From Adineta vaga (Eukaryota; Rotifera), in contig CP075493.1 in the NCBI GenBank assembly GCA_021613535.1, forward strand, positions 17,360,001 to 17,424,000: a stretch of 64,000 nt of DNA, read 5' to 3'. Below are positions 53,926 through 64,000 of the stretch, one piece after another (the stretch's first letter is position 1; every line of letters starts with the position of its first letter). Below the pieces are notes generated by a model that was not told the DNA's origin, ran no database searches, and saw only the letters and a list, made by a program, of their open reading frames with translations. The translations under genes and the position numbers were made by a program.

Positions 53926-56644
53926 TAGAAGACTAGCGGAAGTACCCGATGTTGGTCCAGAACTTTCCGGATTGAGCACTTCATATTTCAGAAAACGACA
54001 GGAGATGTAAAGAGGATTGTGCTTGAAATTTTTCATCTGTCGCGACAACATATCCCGCCGTGCATATCAGATATAGAACAACTTATACTATGTAGCAATT
54101 CCAATCCACCCGTTTTCCTACAGTTCCCGCTGCAAAATCCATGTTTTTTCTTACAGATACCGCTTCAAATCTGTCTCCACTTCACTTCAAACCTAAAAAC
54201 TTTAGGCTTCTCGTTAAAGTTTCATCTATCACGAATATACACACATTCACGATAAAGCTCGTTAGTCCAAGAGAATCTTGTATCAAAGTGAATATCTTAC
54301 TTATGAATCGTTCTCGCTATCGAGTAACACAATTAGATCAGTACAAAAACATAGTAATAAATGACCGGTATAAAAGTCGATCTAATGGATTATCCAAAAT
54401 TGCATGGAAATTCTATCACTTTCCGTTGTCCCTTGTCTTTCAACATTAAAGAGCAAACCCGTGATTCTTGTATTCCCATGCATTTTCGATCATCTTTTGC
54501 AAAATTCATGGAAATCATAACATTCTGCAATTTCGGATTCCACAGAATTCAGGGTCTCGCTCTTTTCCCTTTGTATTTCCATGTGTATACGGACGTATCA
54601 TCGACATCTTGATAACCTTAGCCATTACGTAACCGTCTCAGTGAATTTTCACCCAAGTATCTCCTCTCAACTCTGAATAATACCGTTAGCACTCTCTCCA
54701 TCTTCAATTGAGCCTAAGCAAGCGCTACTGAAAATTTGGTGACATTATTTATGACAAAGCCATCTGGGTGAAACTTGCCTCTCAGACAGTTACTCCTAAT
54801 CTCCAAGAATTGTCGGTAAGTCTCTTTTGCCCTTTCATCGGAGTCAGAAAGCTCCCATAAGAAGTTCAGTAGATGTTAATTGTCATGGAAACCGTATTGA
54901 GTGTATGAATGGATGGGTATAGAATTTCATCCAATGCTCACTCACTGGCCCTTCATTGAGAATTTTTACCCATTTTCGACCTACTTTTGGGCCTGTAGAA
55001 ATACCATGGAAATTTCGGTGACGGTACCTGTAATAGAAACCTAATTGAGAATATGGGTGGGTTTGGGTGCAATTTCACCCAAACACATCGCTTTCAACCC
55101 TTCTTAGTGATTCTAACAGCATCCTTGTATTTTTCTTGACCTAAGAAAGCATCGTAGAAAGTTTCGTGGCGCTAACTATTACGGAACTGCCTGGGTGTAA
55201 TTTCACTCATACCCACCCTCAAATTTGAAATGCTGCAATTCTATTGGTCAGCTTCATATATTGCCTGTAGCAAGCGTAGAATTCTTTTTTTTTCGGAAAA
55301 AAAGTAGATGTCGATCTTCCCTTGAGTGTAGAGACCATCGCTGTAAAGTTTCATTGCATTCGCGCGTACGGTCTTTAAATGCATAGCGAACAAACAAACA
55401 AAGAGACAAACATTCTTCTTTATATATATAGACTAGCGGAGATACCCGCTGCAAAGAGGACATAGTTTACGTTTTCCATTTGCAACAGTGCTTTTCTCAT
55501 CACCTAACGGACTTCTCCGTTAATATTCACCCATCGTATATCAAAAATTCCTCACACCCTTCTCTCCCGCCAGTGGCGCAACCAGGATTTTTAGGCCAAT
55601 GGGCAAACTTCTATTACGTAAGAAAAAGACGATGGGCAAAATGGGCAGGCTTTTTATCGACGGGCCAAACATTTTTGTCTTATCAATATGCGAAAAACGC
55701 TCAGTAGAGTATAAACATAGTGAAAGGAGATAACGTTTTTCTAATAAGAAACTGCGGTATACAGAAATCTCGGGCTTAAGTCGAATGATTATTGGCATAT
55801 TTTTGATGTTTTGCAACATTTATATTTGAAATCGAATGTCAAAATCAAGACGAAAAAGATATAGCTGTTATCTAACTCATAAACCAATGTATCAATTTTA
55901 ACAAGTAAAATTTGAGTGGGCAAAGCTCAAAATGGAATGGGCAATTGCCCATTTGCCCCCCCCCCTGCCTCAGCTAGTGTAATCCTTCAGGTCGTCACTC
56001 AGCGCGCGTTGCCTGTCTTCCACACGTCTTTCTCCTTCATACTGAGATCCGTCCTATATCCCTTTTCGCGCCATGCACCAGGTCTTTTTTCAGAACTGTT
56101 TGCATCTCTTCATTAGTTCTTTCCTACCGGTCTTGTCTCGCTATGCATACGACATACAGCTCTGTTCCTTTTTAATCCACTCCTACTGTCCCGCTGTAAC
56201 TCCAGTCCCATTCTAGACCCACTGTTCCGCTGCAACTTGCACCCTTCGGTAGATCTGCCTATTCTCTAGTTTATAAACTTAACTTCGACTCCGTACAGTC
56301 AGAGTAATCATTGACAGTTTATCGACGCTGGATGAATTCTCACTAATTCTCCTTCATCTACTCCTTGGAGGTGGCAACCCCGTCGCGAACTTTCATGGGA
56401 CTTAGGGGAGTCTCATGAAACGTTTTGTGTCGCCAGCTATCAGTAGGATCGAAAAATTCCTATATGCCATCACTTGGGTGAAACTTCACCCACGTCCCTC
56501 ACCCCCAATGAGTATTCTAACCCCATGTCGACCTTCCTGTGGACCTAGGGAAGTATTGTGGAAAGTTTCGTGACGACTACTACCACAAGGACTGAATGCA
56601 TAGTGAACAAACAGACAAACTTTCTTGTTTATATATATAGAAGA
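53926..56644 (+). repeat. Head-to-tail dimer of a dispersed repeat flanked by TAGAAGA
   Basis: Copy 1 (53931-55430) and copy 2 (55431-56640) both begin GACTAGCGGA(A/G)(G/A)TACCCG. Both end with a GTGAACAAACAGACAAAC-like tail followed by TTTATATATATA. The pair is bordered by TAGAAGA at 53926-53932 and 56638-56644, a likely target duplication. Internal sub-repeats contain TGGGTGAAATTTCACCC and TCGTAGAAAGTTTCGTGGCG motifs. The conserved head and the fixed TATATATAGA tail suggest a non-autonomous retroposon. No coding domain was seen. Confidence 0.65.
55571..55967. mobile_element. hAT-like insertion within repeat copy 2
   Basis: The left end CAGTGGCGCAACCAGGATTT is the hAT-type CAGTGGCG(T/C)A(G/A)CCAGG terminus. 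The right end is a poly-C run ...TTTGCCCCCCCCCCTG preceded by GGGCAATTGCCC. About 397 bases separate them. No exact target duplication remains, so the right border is approximate. Confidence 0.5.
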
Positions 56645-56697
56645 TAATATTTAGATTATTTGACAGATCAGTTTGATCATTGTTTTTATCAATCATT

Positions 56698-59600
56698 ATG
56701 CATGCCAAATTTTTGTTTTATTGGGTTTACGATTATATAGAACATTGGAATTTTTTTATCCCAGAAGAAGAAGATGAACTTAATAACAATGAAAATGAAT
56801 CACAAGATCAAATAATTATTGTAAAACATCAAAAATATTCTACACGTTTATATATTCTTCTTCTTCTTGGTATGTATAACATATTTGTTTTCTATATTCG
56901 AAAAATATTATTTATACCCAAATAAATCGAAGAAAGAAGAGTGAAATCATAATTCCATTACATCTAACAAGTCTCTTTTGAGTTTGGACTTTTTTTTTAT
57001 GTATGTGGTAAATTTGAGTGAGTTCAAAAGTATAATATGATCTTTCTCTCGAATTATTATGTATTTTACTGAAATTTTACTTACAGTGCGATATCGTGAC
57101 ATAAAATTTGAATATTGATTCGAGCGTAAATGTCGTTTAGCATAGAATCTGTTGTATATTAAATATCATTTTACTCTCAGTCATTCATTTTCGCCCTAAA
57201 CAAAATTAATTTGAATGTTTTTCTTTTCAGTGTCACTTTATATTTTCTTTTACATTTCTATGGTTGAAATTCGATCACATAGAATTGTGATCTCTGATAT
57301 AACTGATATGATTTTTGACAAAATTCATTTCAAAGATAAAGAAAATCTCTCATGTCCATGTTCAAATACTATAATATCTTATAAAAAATTTATTTCCAAT
57401 GAAATAAAATATCATCCTATTTGTTCAAGTAAATTCATCAGTCAACAATGGATCGACGCTTTATATTCAACAAATGCTAGTCGATATAGAGCAAGAGATT
57501 TTCGAGCAATAGCTCATTCACAGGTAATTGAAAAAAAAATCAATATATTATTATATGAGAAATATAAAATTAATTTTTCATTTGATTTAGTTTAAACTTT
57601 TATCTGATTTTTGTTCTCTTATTAAAGATATGGTATCTCAAACTGAAATTGAAATTGATAATTATGAATTAATTACTATTGATCTTCTTTTAAAAGATCA
57701 ACTTCAATCAAAAGTAAATAATACTATTGAATCAATTAAGAATAGTATATCAATTCGATTAATGTTATATATTGATTATATAAATACAAATACTGAATCA
57801 AACAATTTCATTTCTTCTCTTAATATCAATACAAAAATTTTAAGTAAACTTGAAGGAAATCATTATGTAGCCAAGAAACATGCAGCAATTTATTATAAAT
57901 TTGAAAAATACGAAATACTTGCATGTGCCAATGTAAATGTATTTCTACCATCTGTTTTTTATTCAACAGAAAATTTTCCAAATCTTACTGTACCAAATTC
58001 AAATTTAGTGAATTATCTATCAGGAAATATATCTATAATTACCGGATTTATTACAACATGTACATCTTTTGGAAGTTTTCTTTCAAGTACATTCGATTGT
58101 TTACATAATAAAGAATGTATTGAATTATTAATTAAATATTTTCCATCTATAACTCAAGTAAAACAAATGATCTTATTATTTTTGTTTTATATTTGCATCT
58201 CTTTTAGACAAATTTCAATTTAACTAATTCAATTCTTTCATCAAAACAACAAAATCTTTCTTTATATAATCATTTAAAAAATCTTTTTATTGATCATCGG
58301 TCAATAAAGATTAATTATTCTGAATATTTTCATCAATGTAAACCTTCATTTTGTTCGTACATGAGAAATGATCAGAAAAATATTTACTATGCATTAACTG
58401 TTCTCGTTAGTCTTTATGGTGGATTGACAATCATACTTCATTTCATAACACCATATTTGATCAGTATGTTGTTTAAATTTAAATATCAATCAACAAATAC
58501 CAACAGTAATTCATTTTTATTAATAAAATATATTGAACATTTGATGTTTTCTCATTATTGTAGTGACTATTATTGAACGTCTACGTAAATATGGTAAATT
58601 ATTACAACAATTAAATTTCTATCAAACATCTGTCGATCTAACAGCAAATGGAATTAAACAACAGAAGATTATGACACGTGTCTATATAATTCTTCTAATA
58701 GGTATGATTATTTTCATATTATTCTATATAATAAATAAAAATTCATTATGATCATAGGTTCATTTATAATTCTTCTTCTTTTTCATTCATTGTATACTGA
58801 AAATATTACTATGACTGTATCAAATCCATCATTTGATACTTATAACAATTTAGAAATCTCACATAAAGATACATTAAAATGTTCTTGTTCTACGATGATA
58901 ATTTCCTATGAAAAATTTCTTCAATTATATCCAGTTATGCATCAAGTGTGCTTTAGTGATTTTGTCGATAAAAATTATATATTATTTTGGAAAACATATG
59001 GAAAAAAGTTTTATTCTCACGATTGGCGTAATCGTGCTTCATTACAATTTCAATTATTATCTGATCTTTGTCAATTGGCTAATAAAACTATTAAAGATGC
59101 AATTAGTCGATTACTTATGGAACCATTTGCCATTTCTAATGTACTGATTAAAGCTGATTTTGATGCACAATTAAATGAAACATTAAATCAATTTTTTCGA
59201 TCAACAATGTCATCTTTTCGTACACTTATCAATACAATACGTCTTTTTAATCAAGTTGATCAACCTTATATGGAATGGACATCCTTTACAGATCTTCTTC
59301 CCGATGCAAATCTAATAGTTAATTCTTGGAAAAATGAAATAAACAATAAAACATCTTTGAAGGTATGTATTTATTTTAAATAAAATATTTTTTTTATTAA
59401 ATGAAAAAGTTTTTTTTTTTTATATTTTAGTTTACATTTAATTTGATTGAAATAGTTAATCTAGACCTACAATTAGTTGATTGTATTTGTGCAACAAATC
59501 CTCATTGTGAAAGATCAGCTTATTTTTATGATCCAAATTTAATGTTATCAATATTTTTCAGTGATAACTTATGGTATATTTCATCAGTATTCGTGGAAAG

Positions 59601-61124
59601 ATGTTCAATTATTGATTCTCTTCTTTTCTCAACACTTGAATGTTTTTATTTTGATTCCGAATGTTTTATGATTTTATCACGAAGTTTATATGGACCTAAT
59701 GAATTTTATAATATGTCAAATTTTCAACCTCTTTTATATAATTCAACAATTAGTCGTTTTCCACGTGATACATTAATTAAATTACTCGTTGAACAATTAA
59801 TGATCGAACAGTGGAATCCATTTTTCTCCTATGAACAGTTTTATCAATCATGTGCACCAGAATATTGTACTTATTCAAAACGAATTCGCACCAAAAATGC
59901 TTTCCAAATAATTCTAACATTAATATCGATCATCGGTGGTCTTACTGTTTCACTAAGAATAATTTCACCTTATCTAGTTAAAGCAATTGTTTATTTATGG
60001 ACAATTATTAGAAAAAAACAACCAAGATCAGTATCAAACAGAGGTGAGCATAGAACAAACTTTTTCATCCTGTCCCGCCTGCATGACAGCACATAGGCGC
60101 AGGACAGAATTTTTAGCAGGACACATGTGAATTTTTCGAGTTTTTTTCTGAGTTGAAATATGGTACTGCATTTTTCGCCTATACTTCCTTCGATGTATTT
60201 AAGTCTCACAGATATATTCTAAACCATAATTGAGCAGAATAATTCGACAAGAAAACGATGGATGATCTATTAATAATACATTTACTATGAAATGAAAACA
60301 ACTATACATTGTAACTCAAGAGTAAAATCATCATGTTGAATCAAGTTATAGTAGCATCGGTAACTGAGAATTGACTAGATTTATCCTTATTTGTTATAGG
60401 AAATAAGTGATGTTCATGAAATAGACTATATTTAGAAAATATAATCAGTCGCCATCCAAACAAATGGTCATATTTCCGTATTGATCTGATCAATAAAATA
60501 TTGTTTAATTGATAAAGACGTTGATTGTTTTTCTTCATCGCTTCTACTAAGAGAAGGATTATTTACATAATGAGTTTCACTTCAAAGAGTTATCTCTTTA
60601 CGTTCGACCTAGTACGTAGTTATGAAAAAATCATGACGAACACTATCTAATAAACGAAGAAAATTAAAGGATGCGGGTGAGAATCTAAAGCAGATAAGAG
60701 ACAAACGACTAATGTGTATGGTTCGCACATTTTGGACGATTTCATCTGTATTGAGGTCTAGAACATATTATACTTTATAAAGTATGCTATTGATCAAATA
60801 GTTTCCTAAATAATAACGATTATAGGCGATGGGCTAAGATAATTTATAGAAGGTTATACGATTTTTCTTAACACAAATACACCATTTATGATTCCTCGTC
60901 CTTAAACAAGTCAGTTGTTCGAGTTAAAATATGTCTTTAACATACTAGAATATCGACGCAGTTCAAACTGCCAGCATGAGTGATTTAAAAGCGTTGTCTG
61001 TCATTGCTTTTCTGTTTTTGAAAAACTTACTCAAAAACATCGTATTAAAGGGCAGGACGGCAGGACAAGCCGCACGTCCTGTCCTGTGCTCACCTCTGGT
61101 ATCAAAACCAAATGAAAATGGTAA
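56698..61124 (+). CDS. Modular multi-pass membrane protein (two modules), disrupted by a hAT insertion; continues at 63371
   Basis: Spliced exons give two similar modules. Each has a linker ending in (S/T)R(L/V)YI(I/L)LL.G (first helix) and a block with L.C.CS..IISY.KF......H..C.S.F. A Cys-poor helical region follows, then a ...C..C....STL(E/D)C+..+.C.. region, W..YF..C.P..C.Y, and a closing helix (ALTVLVSLYGGLTIILHFITPYL; IILTLISIIGGLTVSLRIISPYLV). Module 1 spans about 56698-58507 (introns near 56870-57230, 57523-57591 and 58160-58207). Module 2 spans 58565-60038 (introns near 58702-58757 and 59363-59430). The first exon start is uncertain. The second closing helix is followed by RKKQPRSVS, where a hAT element (60039-61098) is inserted; the exon resumes at 61107 and ends at the donor at 61124. 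Function unknown. Confidence 0.7.
60031..61106. mobile_element. Non-autonomous hAT element in a coding exon
   Basis: The element (60039-61098, 1060 bases) has ends CAGAGGTGAGCA and TGCTCACCTCTG with extended pairing (AGGACAGGACG type). It is flanked by perfect 8-base duplications GTATCAAA at 60031-60038 and 61099-61106. No transposase frame was seen inside. It introduces a stop (TAG near 60094) into the membrane-protein gene; the sequence around the target is otherwise in frame on both sides. Confidence 0.88.
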
Positions 61125-61226
61125 GTTTTAATGAAATCTCTCGATTGAAAAATAAATACTTAAATCTTACTTCATAATGTTGTATATTGTAGAAAGCAAT
61201 TTCTTCGACTTTTTGTCCCAGGGTCA

Positions 61227-63349
61227 AGTTGATTCAGGGGCAGCGGAACATTTTCAAATGAGATAAGGCTCAGTATAAGATTATTGGTTATCCTACAAAA
61301 CTTTTACATATTCGTCTGATATAGACTAAAATAAGTTCTGTTAATATGTTACTTTACATTATTTATTTGTTTTGGAAATGAGAAAAATACTTTTTCAGTC
61401 GAGCGTACTCTTTATCGCAATAATTTGTTTCTCTTTACTGTGGATAAAAATTTTATAGCAAAAATATGATTTATTTCAATATAAATTATTTATCTAGAAA
61501 AAGCTTATCTTTTCTCATTTGACATGATAAATGTTGACATTATTTGATATGGATCAGTTTCATCGAGCTTTTGTTTGTAAATATGTGCTATCAAACAATG
61601 ATTAAGTCGTGACTATGTGTCATAGAACTTCGAAGTAGTGGCGTAGCCAGGATTTGATCGGTGGTATGGCAATGCCTTACAAAAATTTCAAAACCTATTA
61701 TATATCACCTCATAATTGTCTAAGGGTTCAAAATCAGTTTTTTTAGAAAAAAATTAATTTAGTATGAAACGCTTTTGTTAAAAGCGATGATATCAATAAA
61801 GAGTGTGCGCGGCGCAAGCTCTATTTTCCAGGAAAGATAATTAATTCTTCCAGCGAACAGTAACCAGGGACCTACGAAAGACCGAATACTAGATGGATTG
61901 CCGGTAATTTCTGTAAAAATATCCGAAAATATTTAGAATTTTGAAGCATTTTAAGAAGTTTTTTAAAACTTTCTGCGATCTCTAAACAGTTTTCGCAGAT
62001 TTTTCAGGATTTGAAAAATGTTTTTAAAATACTGAAGAAAATTTGAAAAACTGGCGAGCAAAAGAAGCGAAGTTTTCTAAAGAATGGCGGGGCTTCGCCG
62101 CCACAATAACCTCCTCATCGCGACGTCTCTGACGCTAATAACAAATGTTCTATATTCACTTATTCTCTATTAAGCTTAGCTAAAGTCAATTGTAGTCGTG
62201 CAACTCGAAATGACGTCTTTCTTCTTAAATTTTATAAATTGATAGTTTCATCATAGTTTAGAAACATGATTACTTTGACAACCAGCTGAGGAACTCGTCA
62301 GACAAGTCCTAGTTGTGGTTATGTCAGCGGATGCAATAACATTCTATTCTCATGGTCAGTATACGATCCGTTTTGATGCCGAAAAGGCCGTAGATGTACT
62401 GTATCGTTCGACCTGGGATTCTAACAATATTTGACTGTTGCTATCTTGAGCGACAAAAAATTCAATTATATCTTGATAATTCACGTGAAAGTCTCTTTCA
62501 GTAGTGGCCAAGAATAAATCACTAAGCCTGAAATCTAACATGCAACTGCGCGCAAGTACTTTTAATATATTTCACGTTGCTGAACCTGCGTTCTGTAATT
62601 TTCGATAATACAGATGTAATTTAACAAAATAATCAAAGAGAAGTTTTCCTCGGTGGCCTGGCAAAATAGGCCGGTGACCTGGCGCTGCCAGGCCATGCCA
62701 GGCCTTAGATACGCCACTACTTCGAAGCACAGTTTTCAGTCGATTCAATGCGTTAAACTCACGTTCAGCGGTTGCTGTAGTAACAGAAAAAATTAAATAA
62801 AGTTTAATCAATATATCAAATTCTTTGAACATTTTTTTCCAACAATACTCAGATTTAATATTTCACAAATAGTCGAAATCTTTATAATTTGTTTTATTTC
62901 CATCTCATTAACTTGTTGGAACCTAATGGAATTTCTCCTGTTGAAAGATATAATGCTGCAACTTTTGATTTTTTCGAAAAACAATCTAGAATTGATCCAG
63001 TGGATCGTTTCGATGTCATAAACTGATTATTATCTGAAATATTGATATTATAAAGTAGAAATCCTCCTTTGTAGCTGGTTTTATTGTCTCTTGAGCGCAT
63101 GACTCTATGATAGATCCAGTTTACATACCAACAAGTATAAACAATATAAAATAGTGTAGAGGTAATGACGCAAAAATATCTCCTATCAGTACTAAAATAA
63201 TGTTCGTTCGATCTGACAAAGTCAAATTTGATAGCGAAGAGATTTCAAAGGCTGAATTCAGATAAGGCTGACGTGGGCCTAATACTGTCCAGTTGGGGGT
63301 AAGGTTCACTTCTAACGAGCCTATAGGCTCCACCGCCTATGATTTGATT
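61227..63349 (-). mobile_element. hAT transposon with internally deleted transposase, in an intron
   Basis: The ends CAGGGGCAGCGGAACA (61235) and, inverted, CATAGGCGGTGGAGCC (ending 63341) are similar. They are flanked by 8-base copies AGTTGATT (61227-61234) and ATTTGATT (63342-63349), seven of eight identical. On the minus strand, KRSTGSILDCFSKKSK resembles the N terminus of TTF-finger hAT transposases. IKLYLIFSVTTATAEREFNALNRLKTVLRS is the start of the hAT dimerisation domain, whose end SMTHSRLNHCLIAHIY lies beyond the nested insertion (about 61627-61500). The catalytic region is missing. It lies in the intron between exons ending at 61124 and starting at 63371. Confidence 0.82.
61628..62727. 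mobile_element. Nested hAT-like element inside the hAT dimerisation domain
   Basis: The element (61636-62719, 1084 bases) has ends TAGTGGCGTA and TACGCCACTA. It is flanked by the 8-base duplication CTTCGAAG at 61628-61635 and 62720-62727. The target duplication is itself palindromic, so the two flanks look like an extended inverted repeat of 18 bases. On both sides the host hAT reading frame resumes. The inside has only short frames (62541-62356) of unknown origin and a GCCAGG-rich palindrome at 62655-62705. Confidence 0.85.
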
Positions 63350-63370
63350 TGTTTCCTTTTCTATTTACAG

Positions 63371-64000
63371 TTAATCAAAAATGTTTCGATTGGTTTGTGA
63401 TAATCATAAGAAATTTAGTAAAAAGTTTATATATTCAAGTGATCAATTTGAATATCTTTTCTCCACGAGATTTTGATGGTCGTATTGATCGAATCACAGC
63501 CAAAAATCTTGGACAATGGTCAACTCGTTTATATATTATTTTATTTATTATTGGTCTTATTATTCTCACTTTTTATACTATTATTCGACCTGAACCTCAA
63601 ACAAAGATGTTTGATAAAGTATCTTTTGATCGTTATAATCATTTAATTGAAAAATATGGAAATGAATTGAAATGTTATTGTTCATCAATTTCATCAAGAC
63701 ATAATGAATTTGTTATTCTTCAACCTCAAATTCATCAAGTAAAGAAAAGATTGAGTTGAAAATATAAATATTATTTCTTTTTTTTTCTCATAGATTTGTT
63801 CAAGTCCATTTGCTTCAGATGAATGGAGAATAAATATAACATCAAGTCTTGTTTCTGATCTTTCACCTTATCAACGAACAGATTATCGTCGTTATCTTTC
63901 AGCTCATTTACAATTTCTTCATGGTCTTTGTGAACTTTCTCGAGAATTAATCGAAAATTTTGTTCATCAATTTCACACATCACTATTCATTACTACTCAA
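63371..64000 (+). CDS. Continuation of the modular membrane protein gene (third module, 3' cut by window)
   Basis: The exon begins after the acceptor TTTACAG at 63370 with phase 1, matching the donor at 61124. It encodes a linker (CFDWFVIIIRNLVKSLYI...DFDGRIDRITAKNLGQWSTR), the first helix LYIILFIIGLIILTFYTII and the motif YNHLIEKYGNELKCYCSSISSRHNEF....QIHQ. After an intron (about 63739-63794) it continues ICSSPFASDEWRINITSS and a helical region to the window end. The match in phase across the hAT-filled intron supports one continuous gene with at least three modules. Confidence 0.72.

Noticed and set aside
1-64000. CRISPR arrays, bacterial operons or rRNA genes
   Set aside because: The direct repeats seen are not regularly spaced with unique spacers, genes carry spliceosomal introns, and no rRNA-like sequence was recognised.

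Overview
The window looks like nuclear DNA of a bdelloid rotifer (genus not resolved), from an accessory, probably subtelomeric or formerly telomeric region. Four lines of evidence agree. The DNA is AT-rich with short (about 45-160 base) GT-AG introns. Many short palindromes are built from TGTGGG-type repeats, the telomere repeat known from Adineta. An endonuclease-less Penelope-like (Athena-type) retroelement is present with hammerhead ribozymes nearby. The genes belong to families expanded in bdelloids (ADP-ribosyltransferases, PARP, NHL, LDLa/EGF-GPCR, F-box), and one intronless bacterial-type gene (PrpF family) is present.

Layout. 0-1 kb: decayed Mutator-like transposase. 2.5-5.1 kb: intact-looking SLC13 carboxylate/sulfate transporter with a 94-base MITE in intron 1. 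5.4-6.6 kb: bacterial-type PrpF gene. 7.5-8.2 kb: two hammerhead ribozymes on the minus strand, downstream of the retroelement. 9.5-14.1 kb: two head-to-tail Athena-like copies, minus strand. 14-33 kb: AT-rich DNA with decaying genes (two GPCRs, an ART-TPR gene with one nonsense codon, a CUL3-like cullin, an F-box protein, a TPR fragment) plus a U-box protein and a small secreted cysteine-rich protein. 34.2-39.4 kb: nine-exon receptor with LDLa and EGF-like ectodomain and seven-helix C terminus. 40-46 kb: B-box/NHL, NHL and PARP genes, each with an in-frame stop, among long telomere-like palindromes and a third ribozyme. 47-52 kb: tRNA-like sequence, RRM-like gene, fourth (mutated) ribozyme, second ART gene, EGF fragment. 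52-56.6 kb: repeat elements. 56.7-64 kb: one long modular membrane-protein gene interrupted by hAT elements, one in an exon and one in an intron; the latter contains a further nested hAT-like element. It runs off the window end.

Most genes here are independent. The strongest system-level signals are the recurring telomere-like fold-back repeats, their proximity to hammerhead ribozymes and a Penelope-like element, and the concatenated multi-module transmembrane family. Many genes carry nonsense codons or frameshifts, as expected in decaying peripheral DNA. All calls come from reading the sequence; no database search or folding program was run.
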